Shown here piece by piece: positions 42,515 through 53,649 of a stretch of DNA of 64,000 nt. The notes under the pieces are model-generated. The model had not been told where the DNA came from. It saw nothing but the letters and a program-made list of their open reading frames with translations, and searched no databases. The stretch is from NCBI GenBank assembly GCA_031763025.1, contig JASSKH010000031.1, positions 5,981,458-6,045,457 of the forward strand, in the 5' to 3' direction. How positions within the stretch are numbered: position 1 is the stretch's first letter; each line of letters starts with the position of its first letter. Both the position numbers and the translations under genes were made by a program. The stretch is from Macrocystis pyrifera. Taxonomy: Eukaryota; Sar; Phaeophyceae; Laminariales; Laminariaceae.

Positions 42515-43485
42515 GATGTGACCCTAATCCCCACGCTGAAATCAAGTCCATTCCGATCCTCCACACAGAAATAAGGTCAATTTCGACTACCCACATAAAA
42601 CCAAGTCAAATTTGATTCCTACTATAAAACCAAGTTAATTTATGCCCACTCACAAAAATCAAGTCACTTTCAACCACACACACTAAATCCAGGTACATTT
42701 TTATTCATGCCCTAAAAAAACGATATGTTCGGCCAGCATACAATAGCAAAGTCAATTTTGACCCCCCGCACAAAAGCTATGTCAATTTCGTTCCCCACAC
42801 TATACAACCATGCCAATTCCAATCCCCAAAGTAAAACCAAACCCATTTCGATCCTCCACATAAAACAAAGTCGATTTCGACCCCCACACTGAAGTCAATT
42901 CGATTTCCATCCCTACTCTAAATCAAGACAACATTTCGATGCCGGTACAAAAAAAAAAGTCGATCCCGATCCCTACACCGGTACGAAATCAATTTCGATC
43001 CCCCACACTGAAATCAAGTCAAATCCGATCACCCTAACAAACTTCAAGTTCACGACGAACTCCACACTAAAACCAAGTCATGCCAACTTCGACCACCTGT
43101 ACAGAAACCAAGTCAATTTCGAACCTGGCACTAAAACCAAGTAATTTTGAATCCCCCACCCAAAATCAACTTGCGTTCGACCCGAACACAACAGCTGAAT
43201 AAATTTCGACATTCCACACAAAAGCCAAGACGATTTCGACCCAACTCTGAAATCAAGTAAATTTTAATATGTCCACTCTAAAATCAAGTTGACTGCGATT
43301 TCTCCATGCAAAAGCTAAGTCAATTTCGATCCACACACGAAAACCAAGTCATTTTCGACCACCCACACAAACATTACAGCAAGTCAATTCCTATCCCTAC
43401 ACTGGAATCCAGCCGATTTCGATCCCTCACACTGAAATCATGTCAATTTTGATCACCCACACAAAAACCATGTCAATATTTCGAT
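42515..43485. repeat. ~30-bp minisatellite, about 32 diverged units
   Basis: Units of roughly CACACTGAAATCAAGTCAAT + TTCGATCCC run for nearly 1 kb with heavy point divergence and small length changes. All are in the same orientation. Confidence 0.85.
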
Positions 43486-43610
43486 GCGTGCTGTACCTAC
43501 CTGGTACAAAATATAGAATATCCTATACAGGCACCTCATCATTTCGTTCGGACGTACGGCTTGTTTCAACGTACCACCGATGCGCCATTGGGGCTGAGAG
43601 GCCCACTCTA

Positions 43611-43645
43611 TTACGGGGGTCCATAGTTAACAGGACCTATGGCAC
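43611..43645. mobile_element. MITE family 1, copy R (left end only)
   Basis: TTACGGGGGTCCATAGTTAA CAGGACCTATGGCA, then a switch to LINE coding sequence. Confidence 0.75.
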
Positions 43646-44874
43646 CACGAAGTCCTTCTGCGAGTCATTGGTTTCCAGCGCCAACTACGCACCGACCACA
43701 CCACCCTCTCGTATGCGAAGGCGCTCAGGATAACACGATGCGAAAGTATCGAAACGACCATCCGTAAACGGCGACTCTTCTTTGCGGGGGCTGTGGTGCG
43801 GCAACACGAGGGGCGATTGCCCAGTCGGTTGATGTTCGGGACGATCGCTGGTGGGGGGAGCCCGAAACCAGGCGGGCAGCCCAAGACTTGGCCTAGGGCA
43901 ATTGCTGAGGACCTTAGAGTGTTCAAAGCCACCGAGGGATCAACGGAAGACTCCCCCTTAGTCTTTGGCGTTGGGACCGCACTGTGGCCCACTGCAGCAA
44001 AACAGACGGGAAAGTGGTACCGGGGAATTCTCGAAGCAGCTGAACAGTTCATGGGCAGGTGGCACGAGGCTGAGGCAAAGCTGAGTAGACAGCGCCGTGC
44101 ATCCGCTGCAGGTAGTGTTAGAGGGAATGGGGGGAGGGGTAACAGCAGGAGGGGTAGAGGGAACACCGTACAAGTGTATGGGGGCAGGGGGGGGAACAGG
44201 AGGAGTAGAAGGGAAACCGCGGTAGAAGAGAGTAGCAGAGAGACCGCAGATAGGGTAGCAAGGTACCAGGCCGACTAATAGGTTGGACTTTTCTTTGCTA
44301 CTCGTACCGCCAACTGCTGCGGCCGTTCGGTATGGATTTTGATTTTTTTTCCTTCTTATCCTTATGAAAGAAGTACTACATAGTGGGTGGGTGACGAGCG
44401 TATTTTGGCCCACTCACTATTGCTCTTTTTACTTAGTTAAGTGTTCACCGGGATGCATAGTCCCTTTTTTTCCTTCTCGTATCTTTCCCCTTGCACGTCC
44501 CTTTTGGCTCATGCTCGGGGTAAGTATATATGTGTCTGAGCTTTGGCTTCCCATTTTATTTATTTATTTGGGATTCTTCCCCTTTTCTTTTTCTTTTTCT
44601 TGTTCTTTTTCGGTTTGGTTTTTTCGTTGCTTCTCTTTCTTTATGGTGTATTTTGGTTGCTGGCGTATGTATGTATGTTGTGTCGGCCGCACCTAGTGCG
44701 AAGGCATGGTATTACGTAGGCTATTAATGCATCACGGTGTGTTATCTCTGTGTCGTAGTCTGTGACCACAGAGCTCGTATCTTTCTAGGGTGAAGAATCA
44801 GCACGGACACTGGGCTTGCTGGATGTCGACGAGTAGAAGAACGGTTTAATGTGAAGAACACACACACACACACA
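43646..44874 (+). mobile_element. LINE: RT C-terminus and complete 3' UTR with (AC)n tail
   Basis: From about 43,650 the plus strand is open for about 210 codons to the stop at 44,278 and encodes the end of a non-LTR retrotransposon polyprotein: LRVIGFQRQLRTDHTTLSYA, ALRITRCESIETTIRKRRLF, F-A-G-A, RLPSRLMFGTIAGG, GKWYRGILEAAEQFMGRWHE, and a Gly/Arg-rich tail ending ADRVARYQAD. The pattern (a line of T-L-S-Y-A-K, basic I-R-K-R-R-L-.-F-A-G, then R-L-P-.-R-.-M-F-G) is typical of LINEs downstream of the RT palm. The 3' UTR follows to GGTTTAATGTGAAGAACACA and (AC)n at 44,860-44,874. The RT and endonuclease are missing, so the copy is 5' truncated. It is the most intact LINE reading frame in the window. 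Confidence 0.7.
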
Positions 44875-44951
44875 TGGCATGCATAAAAAACCTATATATT
44901 TAGGTATTTTTAATAACAATATTTGGTCCTGTTAACTATGGACCCTCGTAA
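44875..44951. mobile_element. MITE family 1, copy S (left end lost)
   Basis: Starts at GGCATGCATAAAAAACCTAT in the core and ends GGACCCTCGTAA. The LINE tail replaces its left end. Confidence 0.75.
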
Positions 44952-45104
44952 TAGTCCTGATTGCGCCAAAGTATCATGGTCCGCTCAGCAGGACATTGAC
45001 GACAAACATCCGCTCAGCTGTGAGCAACATTCTGCTTGAACTATTAATAGCTTGAACTTGGGATAACCTCGAACGCCATTCGAAATTAGTTTTTTTCTTT
45101 TTTT

Positions 45105-45620
45105 TTAATCCTCCGGCGGATTGGTACAAATAGAGCTAAAGCTCACTACATTTCCACGTTCGAATTTCGTGTCGTGTGCCAGTTTAGCCCATAATAGCTC
45201 CCGTTGCAAACTTTCCATACCGTCGGCAAGAAAAGCACGAGAAGGACTCCTCCTTCTGCGGAGACAAAGGCTCAAACGTGACTCGTGTTGGGCCGAACTC
45301 ACCAGGGAGGTAAAAAACCCTGTGTCGTTGGGCGGACGAGTGAGTTTCCACAACCCGTCGACCACTACGGACACGCTCTCGACTCGTCCTCATCAATCTC
45401 GGAGATCGTCAAATGAATGGCTCCCATGCTGACGTAGCTCACAAGATACTCAATGTCGAGCGCACGTCTCTTGCCCGGATAGGGACACTCGAAGGTAGCC
45501 GTAACTTCGTCCGAGTGTCCCGTCCACGTCGGCAATAAACGACCAGATAGATGCTCATCGTAGAGAGCAATTGTTCTCGCGGGTCGAGCCCCGCCAACGT
45601 TGTTGCGTCTAGATTACAAA
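45105..45620 (-). pseudogene. Possible degenerate coding segment, family unknown
   Basis: On the minus strand about 80 codons are open (45,620-45,365) with protein-like composition (RTIALYDEHLSGRLLPTWTG, FECPYPGKRRALDIEYLVSY, ISEIDEDES). After a shift of frame, SVVVDGLWKLTRPPNDTGFF continues to a GTGAGT at about 45,302. I do not recognise the family. It may be an exon pair of a decayed gene or part of a transposon. Confidence 0.25.
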
Positions 45621-46199
45621 AGAGCGTTCGTCCGCTGTGCAGCCGAGCGTACTCTGGTGCTCCGAGCGCCAAGAGAGACACCTCGTGGTTTACTGGGATG
45701 GGAAAACGTCCCGTGTTCCTGAACAGAGGGTCGAAGCAATATAAGCAGCTAGTCCGGGAAGAAACGAAAAACAAGCGAAAAGAGCACGAAACACGCCGAG
45801 TTTGAAGTTGCCGACACGAAGTTGGCGACACGTACGTACTCGTACCTGGCATTTGTTCGTAGGGAGCGACAAGAAATGTTGCTCGATGCCTGTGCGCACC
45901 TGGGAATACGGGCAGCAGAAACACAATGCCACAACATCACAGTTATTGCGACACGGGAACATCAGACTTCACAGGGACTCACTCCAGAGGGGGGAAATTG
46001 ACGATAAAAAGTGGCGATTGCAGTCATCGGCCAACGCGTGACGGAGGGAGTAGAATAGATTGGTGTCCGAGTTACACTGCAGGGATTCGCACGGCGCGGG
46101 CGCAAGCAACATGACCCTGCGCTCGGACTGCTCCGGATGCTCATGATGCTCGTACGGTACGTGGGCACGGCTGATAGCACCAAAATTGTGGTTGTTTAA

Positions 46200-46288
46200 C
46201 CCTTTTAGTCCTGCGGTCCCGGCTTGGGGACAAACTACTCAGAATTAGACTGGTTCGTCCCCGAAACGGGACTGCGGTTCTAGAGGGG
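46200..46288. mobile_element. MITE family 3 (piggyBac-like), best copy
   Basis: TTAA (46,196-46,199) + CCCTTTTAGTCCTGCGGTCC..CTTGGGGACAAAC, inverse GTCCCCGAAACGGGACTGCG..TTCTAGAGGGG, + TTAA (46,289-46,292). 89 bp with intact TTAA duplication and CCC termini, the piggyBac signature. Confidence 0.82.
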
Positions 46289-46423
46289 TTAAGGCCATTT
46301 GGTCGGGGTTCATAGAGGATCGAGGGCGACAGAATGCTGTTGCTACCGGACGCATGCCACGGCGAATACATAGGGTGCCCAACAGTGGTTTGTTCTCAGG
46401 CCTTTCGCTCACTCGAGGACCTC

Positions 46424-46500
46424 TACCCCACTCTGTCCCGAAATTTTAGGATTTTTTTTTTTTTGACAAATATTCAATACGGACGGTCCGTACATGACAT
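46424..46500. mobile_element. MITE family 2, one recognisable end
   Basis: TA + CCCCACTCTGTCCCGAAATT + TTAGGA followed by a T-run; the other end is not recognisable. Confidence 0.45.
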
Positions 46501-47429
46501 TCATGGACGTAGTGGTTCACCTCAACCACTAATCCCACAGCCTAAGTAGGTGTAAGTAGGTGTAGATACCATGGGAAAACGCTAATAGGACACAAACATC
46601 AGTGATGCTCCAGCGATATTGGACTAGAATCCTTGAATAAAAACCGCAGTGTACGTACGCCTAGAAATATGACACTCTAATTCCAAGTGAAGTCAGTCCG
46701 ACAGGGGATAGGTAGCCTGGGCAGTCAGTTTTTTTTTCAACTTTTTCGTAATTTCGCCAGAAAGTGTTAACCTCTACCATAGCGCGAGCTTGCCCGAGGA
46801 TTAAAACAAAACATGCGCTGGGTAGGTCCATATGGGGGGGGGGGGGTACGTTTCTCACACCCACGAAGCGGGCGTATGATATCGGGGAGTGCAATAGACG
46901 CACAACGACAGACGGACGCTCATCGCCTTCCTGCCGCAAGCGCTATAACGCCCTCACACGAACAAACCGGACAAAATAAATAGGGCATCAAATCAGCATC
47001 AAATAAGTTTACCCCGTCTTGGTGCGTTGAGGCTTCAAGTGGGAAATTATACGAAATGTGCTGACGATTACTGCATCTACAATGGGTAGCATCTCCTGCC
47101 GCTGGGATACGGAAAAGACCTGAACGGTACTGCTATACCAACTTCAACAATCGACCTTACGCAAAATTATTCAAAGCATCGCCTTCGACCTCGTCGTTTT
47201 TTGGGTCGTTCGATGTACTTCGGAACACCAAAACAGATAGTAGTACATAAGCCGACATACTCACCTCTTACACGCTCTCCCGCCGGAAGTACAGAAACTC
47301 CGGAAGTTGGTTGGCAATGTGTGGAGTGCCCGGGTGTTAAAAGCGTGATGTTTTGGACATGTCCTTGGTTACGTACCGGGTGACACTCACGTATCCCGAG
47401 AGTATTTAAGGTGCCCTTTCTTCGTGCCC
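46501..47429. other. Unclassified stretch
   Basis: No gene recognised; a G-run lies at about 46,835-46,846. The right part may be the decayed 3' region of the recombinase relic. Confidence 0.35.
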
Positions 47430-48095
47430 TACCCAACGAATTCTCTTACGGCTATCCATTGTCCGACAGCCCTGATGAGGTACGTATCACCATATTTCTC
47501 TTCGTACGGGGTCGTGGTTATCGTGGTCTGCGCCATCTCGCATGGTCTTTCCTCCGCTGAAAATTCAACATGCGATCACATCGTTTTGGTAGTCTAAGGA
47601 TGCGTTGAGTGAGAGTACGCGTGGACTCGTCTCACTCTCTTTGTTGTGCAGAAAGCGACTGCCAATATTGATATGTTGCGTGACATCACCACCTTTTCTA
47701 CCGGGTCTCACATACCCTCAAGGCGTGCCGTCAATGGTGCTATGATAGCCGCGACATGACTGTGCAACAATGTCGGGGCTTCGTATACCCTCGCCCCCGC
47801 CCTTGTCTGTTCCGATCTTGTAAACGCCATACACTGATTGACTATATCGCTTCGGACTGGGTTCCCAACCCCTGGTTGGTCACGCCAAGCTGGGGCTACC
47901 CCAGGATCTCTCGTATAGGCTAGTGCTAGCTTAGAAGCATATTTTGTTCGGAGGGATCCGTGAGTGAACCTCTCGTTACGTAGTCCTCTTTCTTTATTTT
48001 GTTCTAGCATTGTGTCTGTCCCTACTGCTTTGCAATCTATTTCACGCACAACCGTGCGCCTCCACCCTCCACATGTATCTAGTCGACACGACAAA
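47430..48095 (-). pseudogene. Degenerate tyrosine recombinase (Crypton/DIRS-like?)
   Basis: The minus strand reads ALAYTRDPGVAPAWRDQPGV, NPVRSDIVNQCMAFTRSEQT, APTLLHSHVAAIIAPLTARL, an in-frame TGA at 47,708, then DPVEKVVMSRNISILAVAFC-TTKR in the same frame. After a frameshift come DESTRTLTQRILRLP, then GKTMRDGADH and EKYGDTYLIRAV..WIAV in others. The TTKRGDE-like segment carries the first catalytic Arg region expected of tyrosine recombinases. I recognise the overall pattern from hypothetical proteins of algal genomes; assignment to Crypton or DIRS is tentative. It cannot encode a working enzyme. Confidence 0.45.
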
Positions 48096-48530
48096 AACGA
48101 GTCCGTCTGTCGGTTGCACTGCTGCCATGTGCTTGGCGCCTTTTCCTCTGCGTGATTGCAGAAACTTGTGTACCAAATCGATCGTCTGGATTTCTGCTCT
48201 TAACCGATGCTAGGAATTGTCCCAACTGATTATCGACGATATGCATATTTTTAATTCCGCTCTCCTCAATGGCTGATCGTTGGTTTCCCGCAGAATTGGC
48301 TGAATCGAAAAACATCATCATTCTCTCGGAAATGTCGGACACAGATTGACTATTATAGTGCTCGCATCGCTGAAACCTTAACCAGTGAAGCATTGCTTGT
48401 GTCTGGTTGCGTTTCGTCCCTGTTTCCGCCGGCTGGTCGTACCGACATTTGTTGTATTACGAAATGTAGTAGCCCGATCATCCTTCGAAAGAAGATTATG
48501 AAAAGAGGAATGCTACCATTCTAAGAGAGA

Positions 48531-48839
48531 ATGAAGCCCTGGAAAGGAACTCATATACTGACCCTAAGCTCAAAGAGGTTTATATCTTCTTTGCCAGACT
48601 CTTTGCAAATCCAGTTACGGGAGGAAGAGAAACTGTACAATATTAGCACTAGACAAGCGAGAAAGATCCAAGCTCAGGCGCAGGCCCAGAACGTCATTGT
48701 TTACGACGAGAAGTCACTCAGGACAAGACTTAGGTATGGGGGTATCATACTTCTGATAGATGCCGATTTGGATGGACCCCATATACGAGGTTTACTCTTG
48801 AACCCGTCCGACACGTTCTGGCCGGATGATACTGCTTGA
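48531..48839 (+). pseudogene. DNA topoisomerase II TOPRIM-domain fragment
   Basis: 102 codons are open on the plus strand. The last 70 read KLYNISTRQARKIQAQAQAQ, NVIVYDEKSLRTRLRYGG, IILLIDADLDGPHIRGLLLN and FWPDD. Eukaryotic topoisomerase II has K.LNV..A...KI..NAEI.N, a SLRYG strand, and the metal-binding D.D.DGSHI.GLL.N..FWP segment; the three acidic residues (D-A-D-L-D-G) are kept here. The family is over 1,000 residues, and no neighbouring exon with the ATPase or DNA-gate domains was found. A gene fragment or a captured exon is the likeliest reading. Confidence 0.55.
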
Positions 48840-49196
48840 TCGGTACATCAGGGACTAACAACAGTTGTCTTATAGACTCTCAACAGTAGCTCTCGTGCCG
48901 GTTCCACGCTGCACATCGTGTCCCCGGGTCTAGCCTCCGGGTTCGCGTCTTCTACCTACTCCAACTACGAAACACCCCAACTACCGACTACCCGTCTCCA
49001 TCTGGCACGCCACCCCACCAAACACCAACGAACAAGATCCACTACGAACCGCTCAAGGACTTTTCCAGGGCAGTCCCCTTCGAGGACCATGCGACTTTCC
49101 TGTCCGTGTCGACGAAGCAGGATGAAGATCTGACCGTCCCCGTCCTCGAGCGTTTCGTTCTTGGCATGAGGCCCAACGCGACGGTGGACAAGCTCA

Positions 49197-50455
49197 CTGT
49201 TTGTCACCTGCGCGGCGGCCACGGAAGCCGGCTGGGAGGACGATCGGCTTGATCTCACGTCCCTCCATATGGCCTTCCAAACGGGCGGGGGAGCCGGCGG
49301 CAACATCGCGGACCCGGCGAAGAGCGTCGAGCGGGCACTGATTCAAGCGGCAGGGGATTGCCTCAAGAGCTGCGAAGACCAAGGGGGCATGCGCTCCGTG
49401 GAGGGTTTTGTGGCGTTCGCATCGGCCATGCTGGCAGTCGCTAGCCCGATCGATCTTTCGCAATCCGCCAACCGGCCGTTTTCAACAAACTCGCCGCCGC
49501 AACTTGCCCACCCGTCCCCATCGCCTTCTTCCGAACGAACGACGCCTGCGCGTTCCGACGACAGCACCCACTCCAAACGGGCTCGTATTCATTTGAGCTC
49601 ACCAGTCGACCCAGTGCCAGCTCCGACTCCCACGGAACCGCCAGCGCCAGCATCAGGAGTGCTAGAGGAAGTGGGCCCACCGTTCACTGGTATCTCGGTA
49701 AAAGCCCTGGTGACATTCGTACCTGGTATATGTTTGTGACGCATACGAGCTGAAGGTCATTATCAAGAGCTGTCGCCGCTAGTTTCCACACCTACGCCCC
49801 GCAGGTAGAGGTTATCTGCGGGAGTGGATCACATAGCCCGTGTGCATTTCGCACACAGGGATAGACACGTGGACGCTCCAATGCCGTACGTGTTCAAGGA
49901 AAGGGCGAGGGCGTGTATTGCTCGTAGCGTGCACTTTGGTCAGGTCGTTATCCTCTTGTTGGCTCACCGGTGAGTTCATTTTCTTTGTTGTTGTGTTATC
50001 TGGTATCATCTCTATCGCAGATGAAATTATGCGCGCGTCTCACACGCGACGCGACGTCTATATCGTAGGTATATCCGTAGTCTACCTCTGCGATTCACTG
50101 TTGTACGAGTGGTACCCGTCGGATACTGGCGTCATTGTTGCGAATCGCATGCGGATGAGTGCGTGCTTGGTTGAGACTAGGCATATACCTCGTACGCAGC
50201 AGCAGCAGTACCAGTAGTAGGGGTGATAGGCGGGCGCAGCGGAGCGTTTGCAGGCTGTTTTCGTGTTTTCTCCACGAAGGGTAAATATTCAGAACCGTCT
50301 TCACCCGGAAAAGTTTTGCGTGCGGTTTATAGAGCAACACGTAAACCCAGCACAAGTCGTTTTCGTACAAACTACAAGGTAAATGTGCAACGGATCGCAA
50401 ACCCTCGCCTACATCCAGCGCACGGACACGCACGAGGTAGCACAACAACACCCGC
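49197..50455. repeat. Long inverted repeat, left arm
   Basis: Pairs with the reverse complement of 51,716-53,594. Matched blocks run in order: GCGCGGCGGCCACGGAAGCC, GGCGGGGGAGCCGGCGGCAA, CGCCCCGCAGGTAGAGGTTA, GGATCACATAGCCCGTGTGC, TATTGCTCGTAGCGTGCACT, GCGCGTCTCACACGCGACG, GCGGAGCGTTTGCAGGCTGT, GTGCGGTTTATAGAGCAACA. Divergence is appreciable, with many small indels. Confidence 0.75.
49206..49739 (+). pseudogene. Unknown protein fragment in left inverted-repeat arm
   Basis: About 175 codons are open: TCAAATEAGWEDDRLDLTSL, AFQTGGGAGGNIADPAKS, CLKSCEDQGGMRSVEGFVAF, then a Pro/Ser-rich tail. An upstream segment in another frame (about 48,900-49,198: NKIHYEPLKDFSRAVPFEDH, VPVLERFVLGMRPNATVDKL) seems to belong to the same protein, implying a frameshift near 49,195. 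The right arm encodes a diverged copy. I do not recognise the family; a gag-like or structural transposon protein is possible. Confidence 0.35.
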
Positions 50456-50849
50456 CAACACTACTCCTTCTTCTTCACCTATCAATAGGGCTGTCTTGGG
50501 ACTGGGCTTTCTTTTCATCTTATCGTGCGCTCCGTGCTTGGATTGGTTTTTTTTGTGGTTCCTTTTGTGTTTGTGATGCCACGTGCTGACATGCCACGGA
50601 TTAGGTCTAACATTCTGCTGCGATTTGTGCCTGTGCATGCCACGTGCCAACATGCCATTGAAAATATTTTGCATGGGCGCCTTGTGCTGCGCCGCGTGCC
50701 ATGCGTGTTTGTTGGGCATATACCAGGTATATCTGGGGCGGAAGTGCCGCATAGACCCATGCAATATTTTGGCTTGGATACGACCGAGGCGCTCTGTGCG
50801 TAAGTTCGGGGCAAACTACCGGTTATCATTTGCACAACGAGATAAGAAA

Positions 50850-51160
50850 CAGGATCCCCCCCCCCCCCATCCTTACACCTCTCTCCCTCTACCGCATAAC
50901 TTTGCGTTTATTTTCATTATTTTCTTCGTCGTGCACATATTCACCGCTCTTACAGATTTTTTGCTGTTGATGTAAGAGTATATACTGTTAACCATTGCTA
51001 AATGAGATATAAAAAAAAAACAGGACCCCCCCCGATCCCCACACCTCTCTCCCTCTACCGCATAACTTTGTGTTCATTTAGATTATTTTCTTCGTCGTGC
51101 ACGTATTCACTGCTCTTACAGATTTTCCGCTGTTGGTGTATGAGTATATACCGTTAACCT
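50850..51160. repeat. ~172-bp tandem duplication
   Basis: CAGGATCCCCCC..CACCTCTCTCCCTCTACCGC, ATTATTTTCTTCGTCGTGCA and CTCTTACAGATTTT are repeated at about 50,850 and 51,022 in direct orientation, in the loop between the inverted-repeat arms. Confidence 0.8.
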
Positions 51161-51715
51161 ATCGTACGCCTGGTGTTGTGTATATGTCCAACGTGCCTGG
51201 GCGCGTCACTATTTATAGCTGTGTGCCTTGGATTTGCCAAGGTATGTCTTGTGTAGGCGCTGGGATCCTGGTTCGTCCATGCGAATATAGCGAGTGTAGC
51301 GTTCACCAAGTAGTTTGTGACGGGGTTTAATTTCTTGGAATACTTTTTATGGAAGAGGCATGACGTCAGCGGTCGACGTAAATTGAACGAACTGAGATTT
51401 TTTTTTTTTTTTTTTTTTTTCCGGACCGCTCACAAGTAATGCTTTGTTCATTATTCCTTGAATCATGTCATATTGCCAGGGTATTCGACAATTGTTTCCC
51501 CAGTTTAAACCATAAAATACTTGATTGTGGTACTGATACTGATCAATACGTTGTCAGTACGCGGAATAAAAACCACCTGCCAAAACGTGCGGATCGGGCA
51601 ATCACCACGTTGAATGTCGTCATACACGAACCACTACCCGACATGTGTGTATGGTACGTTTTGAGGTATGGAGTCGTACTCTCCGGGGGGCTTGTGCGTC
51701 GTGAACGCCGTGCGC

Positions 51716-53594
51716 TGGCGTTTTTTTTTTTGTGGTACTGTGTGAATGTGTGCTTGTGCTCCGTGTACTGGATGCGGGCGAGGGTTTTTGCGATTCGTTG
51801 GACGTGTGCCTTGCAATTCGTGCGAAAACGACTCGTGCTGGGTTCATGTGTTGCTCTGTAAACCGCACGCAGAAATGTTCCGGGTGAGGATGGGTCTGAG
51901 TCCGTTTCGTCTCCCCGAATCCGGAAAATAAATAATTACCTCTATTTTCAGTACGAATTAATTGATTTGAAAAATTCCCGTTCCCCACTATACCTATTAC
52001 TAGGCCCATTTTTACCGAACGCGCGTAATTCTATATGTACTTTTTTTACGGTGGGCCCCTTTTTTTGTGCACCTCAAATTTTGACCAATTTCGGCCACTG
52101 CAGAATCTCTTCAGTCATTTTGCTTTCGGCACCTGAGCGAAATGAGTACTTACAAGGATGATCATATTGAATTCTCGTGCGATCACTGAGGCAAGGGTCG
52201 TATTATTATTGTTGTTTACGAGGTACCTGGCACGTCGTGATAGATATGCGAAAGGCGTGCCGCAGCCGTGACTGCTGCTTTTTTCATTCTACTTGTACAT
52301 AATAAACGCACAGACAGATAGATGTTCGGCTTTTATGACGAGCGATCGCACGATGACAAAGAAAGGCAGCAACAACAGCACAATTACTACGCACTGCTGT
52401 TATTCTTCGTGGAGAAAGTACGAAAAAACAGCCTGCAAACGCTCCGCTGCGCCCGCCTATCGCCCCTATTGCTCGTACTGCAGGTGCTGCGCATATGCCT
52501 AGTAGTAGTCTCAACCAAGCACGCGCCCATCCGTGCACGATTCCAAATAATGACGCCGTTGTCCAACGGGTAGACTACCGATACAAATACGATATAATAG
52601 ACGTCGCGTGTGAGATGCGCGCATTACTACATCCACCGTTGTAGGTGTGATACTATTACGGGGGACCATAGTAAATAGGACCAAATATTGTTAGTAAAAG
52701 TTGGTAAATATATAGGTTTTAGTGTTCACCATAGGTCCTATTGACTGTGGACCCCGCAATAGACAACACAACAACACAGAAAGTGAACTGAACAGTAAAC
52801 CAACAAGAAAATAACGGCTTTTGACCAAAGTGCACCCTACGAGCAATACGAAGACACCCTCGCCTTTTCCTTGTACGCGTACGGCGTCGGAGCGTCCGTG
52901 CCTTGTCCTCTGTGCAGGATGCACACGAGCTATGTGATTGTCTCCCGGAGATAAACCCCTAAATGATCCTCTCACGGAGATAACCTCTACCTGAGGTGCG
53001 TAGGTGAGGAAACAGCGGCGAGGAGTCTTGGGTATGTTCTTCAGTACGTGTGCGTCATATATATATCCGAATTTCACCTGGGTTTCCCCGAGAGAACAGT
53101 GAGCGGTGGACCCTCCTCCTCTAACACTCCTGATGCTGGCGCCGGTGGTTCCGTGGGAGTATTAGCTGGCACTGGCTCGGCCGTCGGCTGGTGCGCTCAA
53201 ATCAATCCGAGCGCGTTTGGGGTGGGTGTTGTCGTCGGAACGCGCACGTGTCGTTCGTTCGGAAGAAGGCGAGACGGGTGGGCAAGTTGCGGCGGCGGGT
53301 TTGTGCTAGCCGGCGAGTTGGTGGATTGCGAAATATCGATCGTGCTAACAGCTGCCCGCATGGCCGATGGGAACGCCACAAAACCCTCCACGGAGCGCAT
53401 GCCCCCATGGTCTTCGTAGCTCTAGAGGTAACCCCCTGCCGCTCGAATCAGTGCCTGCTTGCCGCTCTTCGCTGGGTCCGCGATGTTGCCGCCGGCTCCC
53501 CCGCCCGTTTGGGAGGCCATAAGGCGGGACGTGAGATCAGGCCGATCGTCCTCCGAGTCGGCTTCCGTAGCCGCCGCGCAGGTGTCAAACACCT
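51716..53594. repeat. Long inverted repeat, right arm
   Basis: Reverse-complement partner of 49,197-50,455. It is longer because of two insertions absent from the left arm: about 500 bp at 51,900-52,403 (including a dispersed piece also at 41,126) and MITE copy T at 52,656-52,759. Confidence 0.75.
52656..52759. mobile_element. MITE family 1, copy T (in right arm only)
   Basis: TTACGGGGGACCATAGTAAA to GGACCCCGCAA, TA at 52,654-52,655. The matching place in the left arm (about 50,008) is empty. Confidence 0.85.
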
Positions 53595-53649
53595 TATCAC
53601 TCCTTTCCGTCCGAGGTTTGACTTCCTGGAGGCGTGTTTCCCTGGGCAT
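53110..53649 (-). pseudogene. Unknown protein fragment in right inverted-repeat arm
   Basis: Minus strand: TCAAATEADSEDDRPDLTSR, ASQTGGGAGGNIADPAKSGK, then MRSVEGFVAFPSAMRAAV in a second frame and a Pro-rich tail (PAPASGVLEEEGPP). Diverged partner of 49,206-49,739. The upstream parts of the two copies are unrelated, so homology begins at about residue 1 of the TCAAATEA block. Confidence 0.35.
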
